64,000 bases of DNA from Bacteroidales bacterium UBA4293 (GTDB taxonomy: Bacteria; Bacteroidota; Bacteroidia; Bacteroidales; Bacteroidaceae), in NCBI GenBank assembly GCA_002395835.1, contig DGVD01000021.1:1-64000 (forward strand). The letters run 5' to 3'. The notes beneath the pieces are model-generated. The model saw nothing but the letters and a program-made list of their open reading frames with translations, had not been told where the DNA came from and did not search any database. The position numbers and the translations under genes are program-made. This document shows, piece by piece, positions 59,872 to 64,000 of the stretch (position 1 is its first letter; each line of letters starts with the position of its first letter).

Positions 59872-60930
59872 ATGAAACAGTTTATCAGTTTTGTCATCAA
59901 AGAAGCCAAACATATCCTGCGGGATAAACGTACCATGCTCATCCTCTTCGGCATGCCCGTGGTGATGATGCTCCTCTTCGGGTTTGCCATCAGCACCGAC
60001 GTGCGGAACGTGCGCACCGTGGTGGTCACCTCACAGATGGACCCTCAGACCCAGCAAGCCGTGCAGCGCCTCTCCGCATCGGAATACTTCACCCTGACCC
60101 AGACCGTGCCTACCCCCCAGCAGGCCGAACGCCTTATCCGTAGCCAAAAAGCCGATATGGCCGTGGTCTTCGCCCCTCACTTCGGGAGCCGGAAAAGCGG
60201 CATACAACTTATAGTGGACGGTTCCGACCCGAATATGGCGCAGCAGTGGACCAACTATGCCCTGGGTGGCCTTACCCAGATGAACGGCACACTGGTGAAC
60301 ACCAAGATGCTCTACAACCCCCAGATGAAGTCGGCCTACAACTTCGTACCCGCCATTATGGGCATGCTGCTCATGCTTATCTGTGCCATGATGACCTCCA
60401 TCTCCATCGTTCGGGAGAAAGAACGCGGCACCATGGAAGTGCTGCTGGTCAGCCCCGTACGCCCGCTCATGGTCATCCTGGCCAAGGCCGTGCCCTACCT
60501 GGTACTGGCCTTCACCATCCTGGTGGTCATCCTGCTCATGGCGCGCTACGTGCTGGGCGTACCCCTGGCAGGCTCCCTGTTCTGGATCATCGTGGTGAGC
60601 CTTATCTACATTCTGCTGGCCCTCTCCCTGGGACTGCTCATCTCCAGCATAGCCCAGACCCAGCTGGTGGCGCTGCTCCTCAGTGCCATGGTGCTCCTCA
60701 TGCCCGTGGTGATGCTCTCCGGCATGATGTTCCCCGTGGAGAGCATGCCACAAGTGCTACAATGGATATCTGCCGTGGTTCCCCCACGTTACTACATACA
60801 AGCCATGCGCAAGCTCATGATTATGGGTGTGGGCATAGAAGAAGTGCTGACGGAAGTCCTGGTCCTGGTGGGCATGACCGCCCTCTTCCTGGCCATTGCC
60901 CTCCGGAAATTCAATGTACGTCTGGAGTAA
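59872..60930 (+). CDS. ABC-2 type permease (YbhS-like)
   Basis: A 352-residue protein with one N-terminal helix (~22-42), a periplasmic domain (~45-165) and five C-terminal helices, including the ABC-2 region SIVREKERGTMEVLLVSPVRP (~178-198) and PVESMPQVLQWISAVVPPRYY. It is the first of two non-identical permeases that would form a heterodimer with the next gene. Five-base gap from the ATPase gene. Confidence 0.92.
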   Translation: MKQFISFVIKEAKHILRDKRTMLILFGMPVVMMLLFGFAISTDVRNVRTVVVTSQMDPQTQQAVQRLSASEYFTLTQTVPTPQQAERLIRSQKADMAVVFAPHFGSRKSGIQLIVDGSDPNMAQQWTNYALGGLTQMNGTLVNTKMLYNPQMKSAYNFVPAIMGMLLMLICAMMTSISIVREKERGTMEVLLVSPVRPLMVILAKAVPYLVLAFTILVVILLMARYVLGVPLAGSLFWIIVVSLIYILLALSLGLLISSIAQTQLVALLLSAMVLLMPVVMLSGMMFPVESMPQVLQWISAVVPPRYYIQAMRKLMIMGVGIEEVLTEVLVLVGMTALFLAIALRKFNVRLE

Positions 60931-60944
60931 AATAAGTTAAGGTT

Positions 60945-62045
60945 ATGATTAAATATCTCATACAGAAAGAATTCCTGCAGATTAGGCGAAACGCGTTTCT
61001 GCCCCGGCTCATCATCGTCTTCCCCATCATGATTATGTGTGTGATGCCCTGGGTCATGAACATGGAGGTGAAGAACATCGTGGTAGATGTGGTGGACCAA
61101 GACCGGTCCCAGCTCTCCCAGCAGATGGTGCATGCCCTGGAAGCCAGTAACTACTTCATCTTCCACGGACAGAAGTCCAGCTACCGCGAAGCCCTCACGG
61201 AGATAGAGCACGGACAGGCCGATGTGGTGCTGGTCATTCCCCCGCACTTCGGCAGGGACCTCACCCTGAGCCGTACCGGAGGAGCCGTGCAGCCGCCCAC
61301 CGTGCTCATAGCTGCCAATGCCGTGAACGGCACCAAAGGCGCCATGGGGTCAGCCTACCTGTCCCAGATAGTGACCTCCACCGTAGCCCCCACGGCAGCA
61401 GCCATACAGCAGAAAGCCTCTACCCTGCTGTTGTACAACAAGCACCAGAACTACAAGCTCTACATGATACCCGCCCTGCTGGCCATCGTCATGATGCTGA
61501 TGACCGGGTTCCTACCCACCCTGAACATTGTGGGCGAGAAAGAAGCCGGCACCATAGAACAGATCAACGTGACCCCCGTGTCCAAGTGGGCCTTCATCCT
61601 CTCCAAGCTCATCCCCTACTGGCTCATAGCCCTCTTCATCGTCACCGTGTGCCTCCTGCTGGCGTGGCTCATCTACGGCCTCACCCCCAGCGGTCCCCTG
61701 TGGCTGGTGTACCTGCTAGCCATGCTCCTGGCCCTGTTCTTCTCCAGCTTCGGCCTCCTGGTGTCCAACTACAGCGATACCATGCAGCAAGCCATCTTTG
61801 TGATGTGGTTCTTTGTGGTGTGCATCATGCTGCTGAGCGGCCTGTTCACCCCTACCCGTTCCATGCCCCACTGGGCCTACCTGACCACCTACATAAACCC
61901 CATGCACTATTTCATAGATGCCATACGCACCGTATTCATCCGTGGAGGCGGGTTCCGGGAGGTGTTCCACCAGGTGCTAGCCCTGCTGTTCATCGGCCTG
62001 TTTATGGGAAGCTGGGCCATCCAGAGCTATAAGAAGAACAGCTGA
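60945..62045 (+). CDS. ABC-2 type permease (YbhR-like)
   Basis: A 366-residue protein of the same layout as its neighbour: N-terminal helix, periplasmic domain, and C-terminal helices with NIVGEKEAGTIEQINVTPVSKWAF (~190-213) and PTRSMPHWAYLTTYINPMHYF. Last gene of the TolC-HlyD-ABC operon. The exported compound is unknown; relatives move cationic drugs or lipids. Its stop is directly followed by a minus-strand terminator of a predicted small RNA. Confidence 0.92.
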   Translation: MIKYLIQKEFLQIRRNAFLPRLIIVFPIMIMCVMPWVMNMEVKNIVVDVVDQDRSQLSQQMVHALEASNYFIFHGQKSSYREALTEIEHGQADVVLVIPPHFGRDLTLSRTGGAVQPPTVLIAANAVNGTKGAMGSAYLSQIVTSTVAPTAAAIQQKASTLLLYNKHQNYKLYMIPALLAIVMMLMTGFLPTLNIVGEKEAGTIEQINVTPVSKWAFILSKLIPYWLIALFIVTVCLLLAWLIYGLTPSGPLWLVYLLAMLLALFFSSFGLLVSNYSDTMQQAIFVMWFFVVCIMLLSGLFTPTRSMPHWAYLTTYINPMHYFIDAIRTVFIRGGGFREVFHQVLALLFIGLFMGSWAIQSYKKNS

Positions 62046-62048
62046 TGC

Positions 62049-62119
62049 AAAAAAAATGCAGCCCTGTTTCACAACAGAACTGCACCAGATTCAAATTCAT
62101 GTATTAATTATCAATTAAC
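62049..62119 (-). ncRNA. Predicted small RNA, dispersed copy of unit 4
   Basis: The minus-strand -7 element TAACTTTG (complement of 62125-62132) is followed by ~71 nt ending in a 12-bp stem at 62057-62084 with two U-G pairs and eight U (62049-62056). The terminator half matches sRNA unit 4 at 27416-27451 almost base for base; the 5' half differs. No clear -33 box. It starts transcription from the CRISPR side and ends next to the permease stop. Confidence 0.5.
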
Positions 62120-62317
62120 CATCGCAAAGTTATACTTTATTTTTGGATTGGGAAAGAAAAAGGGGAAAATCTTTCCAAAACATTCCAATTCTTTCAAAAT
62201 TGGAAAGAATTTAAGCGTTTTTCACTGAAAAAGAAGCACTTGTAAAAACTCCTCAAATTACACCTGACCCATATAAGATTTAGTTAAATCGATGTAAACA
62301 ATCTCCCTGTGCCCAGT

Positions 62318-62364
62318 TTTGAATAAATGAAAATCCAAAATATATTTGCCCCCAATTTGGGGGC
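62318..62364 (+). promoter_or_regulatory. Strong promoter and hairpin upstream of the CRISPR array
   Basis: TTTG (62318-62321), 19 nt, TATATTTG (62341-62348) is an exact Bacteroidetes promoter match. A GCCCCC/GGGGGC hairpin (62348-62364) lies right at the expected RNA start. Transcription runs towards the array through ~350 bp without a gene; only a 12-codon frame (ATG near 62480) is seen. It could be a leader promoter or drive a separate RNA. No anti-repeat is visible, so it is not a tracrRNA. Nothing else is recognised in 62120-62665. Confidence 0.55.
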
Positions 62365-62662
62365 GATTTGTCATTTGGACCGATTAAACAAATATTGAAA
62401 GGGGGGAACAGGTAAATTTGAGGCTTTGATTATATTCACCCTTTATTCTCGCTTTCAAAATACTGGTTTTCAATGTAATGGAATCTTTAAAAGAGCAGAG
62501 ATACAAATTCTATTAACCCTTTTATCCGCCCTTACAAATAATTAAATCAAGAGAGGATAGTTTTTTGGGGAGGTAGTTCAACTTATATCCCTAGGTTCAA
62601 TTTGATGTTATTTTAAGAAGTAGGATTTATTAAACTTCTGTATGAAAAAATTCAATAAAAAG

Positions 62663-62692
62663 TTGAAACTTGAAAAGAAAGTTTTATTTTTG
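62663..62692 (+). promoter_or_regulatory. Promoter at the left end of the CRISPR array
   Basis: TTG (62663-62665), 19 nt, TATTTTTG (62685-62692). The spacing is the same as that of the promoter inside each CRISPR repeat. It directly precedes the degenerate terminal repeat (62700-62712) and would start an RNA carrying the leftmost spacer. Confidence 0.5.
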
Positions 62693-62699
62693 CCACGCT

Positions 62700-64000
62700 T
62701 ATTAGATACAACCCCGTAAGATGATTCCACGCTCCATGTGCAGTTGTGAATTGCTTTCAATTCAGTATCTTTGCAGTATTAGATACAACTTATCTCTAAT
62801 AGCGTGGCTGTGCTGACACGTTGTGAATTGCTTTCAATTCAGTATCTTTGCAGTATTAGATACAACATATGAAAGAGGGATTGTGTTAGCCCAAAGGTTG
62901 TGAATTGCTTTCAATTCAGTATCTTTGCAGTATTAGATACAACTTGTGTTGATGTTGGCGGATGTCTGGATTCGTTGTGAATTGCTTTCAATTCAGTATC
63001 TTTGCAGTATTAGATACAACTTATGAAAGACGGCTTGTCCAAAGGAGTGGTTGTGAATTGCTTTCAATTCAGTATCTTTGCAGTATTAGATACAACTGTA
63101 ATGGAATATAATAATAATTAATATATGTTGTGAATTGCTTTCAATTCAGTATCTTTGCAGTATTAGATACAACTTCGGTAAAAACGTGTCCGTTCTCAGT
63201 TCTGTTGTGAATTGCTTTCAATTCAGTATCTTTGCAGTATTAGATACAACACCGTGTTTCTTGTACCTGGACGAAATGCAGTTGTGAATTGCTTTCAATT
63301 CAGTATCTTTGCAGTATTAGATACAACACCTTATTAGAACCACTACAAAAGTACAAGTTGTGAATTGCTTTCAATTCAGTATCTTTGCAGTATTAGATAC
63401 AACCGATGTAGCCAAATAATACTCTTCTATCTTGTTGTGAATTGCTTTCAATTCAGTATCTTTGCAGTATTAGATACAACAATTTAAGAATTAAAAACCT
63501 TTTCAATCTCGTTGTGAATTGCTTTCAATTCAGTATCTTTGCAGTATTAGATACAACTCTTTAATATACCGCTCTGGTTTCAGTTCGTTGTGAATTGCTT
63601 TCAATTCAGTATCTTTGCAGTATTAGATACAACGCAGCAGGTACATTTTCATCACGTCTCCCAGTTGTGAATTGCTTTCAATTCAGTATCTTTGCAGTAT
63701 TAGATACAACCTCGGGAGGCGTGCTCCCATGATTTCATATGTTGTGAATTGCTTTCAATTCAGTATCTTTGCAGTATTAGATACAACATTCTCCTTTAGA
63801 CGAGAAGTAAAACTCTGTTGTGAATTGCTTTCAATTCAGTATCTTTGCAGTATTAGATACAACTGGCCAAATCTTCTATACTATTATTTCCAAGTTGTGA
63901 ATTGCTTTCAATTCAGTATCTTTGCAGTATTAGATACAACGATTTGTTGCCTAATAAGATCCAGGAGCAGGTTGTGAATTGCTTTCAATTCAGTATCTTT
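62700..64000 (+). CRISPR. CRISPR array, 47-bp repeats, type II-C-like (open at right edge)
   Basis: A degenerate terminal repeat (last 13 bases TATTAGATACAAC, 62700-62712) is followed by 16 identical full 47-bp repeats starting at 62743, 62820, 62897, 62974, 63050, 63127, 63204, 63281, 63357, 63434, 63511, 63587, 63664, 63741, 63817 and 63894, and a cut-off repeat from 63971. There are 17 spacers of 29-30 bp. The repeat begins GTTGTGAATTGCTTTCAATT and ends TATTAGATACAAC. Length and sequence resemble Bacteroidetes type II-C (Cas9) repeats, in which crRNA reads spacer then repeat 5' part in this strand. Each repeat contains TATCTTTGC, a -7 promoter element, with TTG 19 nt before it. cas genes and tracrRNA are outside the window, so the type is an inference. 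Confidence 0.97.

Noticed and set aside
62046..62700. tracrRNA next to the array
   Set aside because: I looked for a stretch complementary to the first half of the repeat (such as GAATTGAAAGCAATTCA) and found none in this interval.
63672..63977. 101-codon frame inside the CRISPR array
   Set aside because: It is the translation of repeat units (recurring CFQFSIFAVLDTT), not a gene.
1..64000. tRNA, rRNA, integrase, insertion sequence transposase or cas genes
   Set aside because: None was recognised by motif in the window, so mobility of the left cassette and the CRISPR type remain inferences.

Overview
The window looks like a chromosomal segment from a gut-type member of the order Bacteroidales (Bacteroides, Phocaeicola, Prevotella or a close relative; I cannot place the genus). 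The reasons are the Bacteroidetes promoter signature (TTG, about 19 nt, then TAnnTTTG) in front of many genes, SPII lipoprotein carbohydrate enzymes (GH127, GH43), an nrfHA-resB-ccsA nitrite-ammonification cluster, hmuSTUV haem-utilisation genes, and a CRISPR array with 47-bp repeats of the kind seen with Bacteroidetes type II-C systems.

Layout. 1-6400: a compact accessory cassette with a LytTR-like regulator, an unknown 409-aa protein, a DUF3987-like P-loop protein, a CHC2-zinc-finger/TOPRIM primase, a DUF5675-like protein and an M15 peptidase (endolysin-like). It combines replication-type and lysis-type genes without capsid, integrase or portal genes. 6493-26801: a defence-type island with a Fic protein, three large superfamily-1 helicases (one fused to a DUF2726/DUF559-like nuclease, one RecD-like and fused to a PD-(D/E)XK-like nuclease, one fused to a sacsin/HSP90-type GHKL ATPase), an HNH nuclease and a four-gene Wadjet/MukBEF-like set (JetA, JetB, JetC, JetD). 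Six of these genes form one leftward operon. 27036-27503: four tandem minus-strand units, each a TAnnTTTG promoter, 75-95 nt of sequence and an intrinsic terminator, which I read as an unannotated small-RNA array. A fifth relative lies at 62049-62119 next to the CRISPR.

27690-62045 is mostly core or metabolic: an OFA-type MFS transporter with an old-yellow-enzyme/FAD oxidoreductase; a Crp/Fnr regulator divergent from nrfH-nrfA-resB-ccsA; GH127, CE1-like and GH43 enzymes with esterases; a stand-alone GMP-synthase ATPPase; an ECF sigma factor; DUF389; hmuSTUV (CobN-like dechelatase plus ExbB/DUF2149 partners); and an AraC regulator divergent from a TolC-HlyD-ABC export operon. Three copies of a ~100-bp hairpin element are scattered here. 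One of them encodes the C-terminus of the AraC protein.

62046-64000: an AT-rich leader-like region and a CRISPR array of 16 full 47-bp repeats plus a cut-off one, with 29-30 bp spacers, running off the right edge. No cas genes or tracrRNA are visible. Each repeat carries a consensus-like Bacteroidetes promoter, which suggests that every crRNA has its own start, as is known for Neisseria type II-C arrays.

The points I would check first are the tandem sRNA array, the promoter inside the CRISPR repeat, the extended Jet-HNH-GHKL/helicase operon, and the hairpin element that recoded a protein end. All family assignments come from motifs read by eye. No searches were run.
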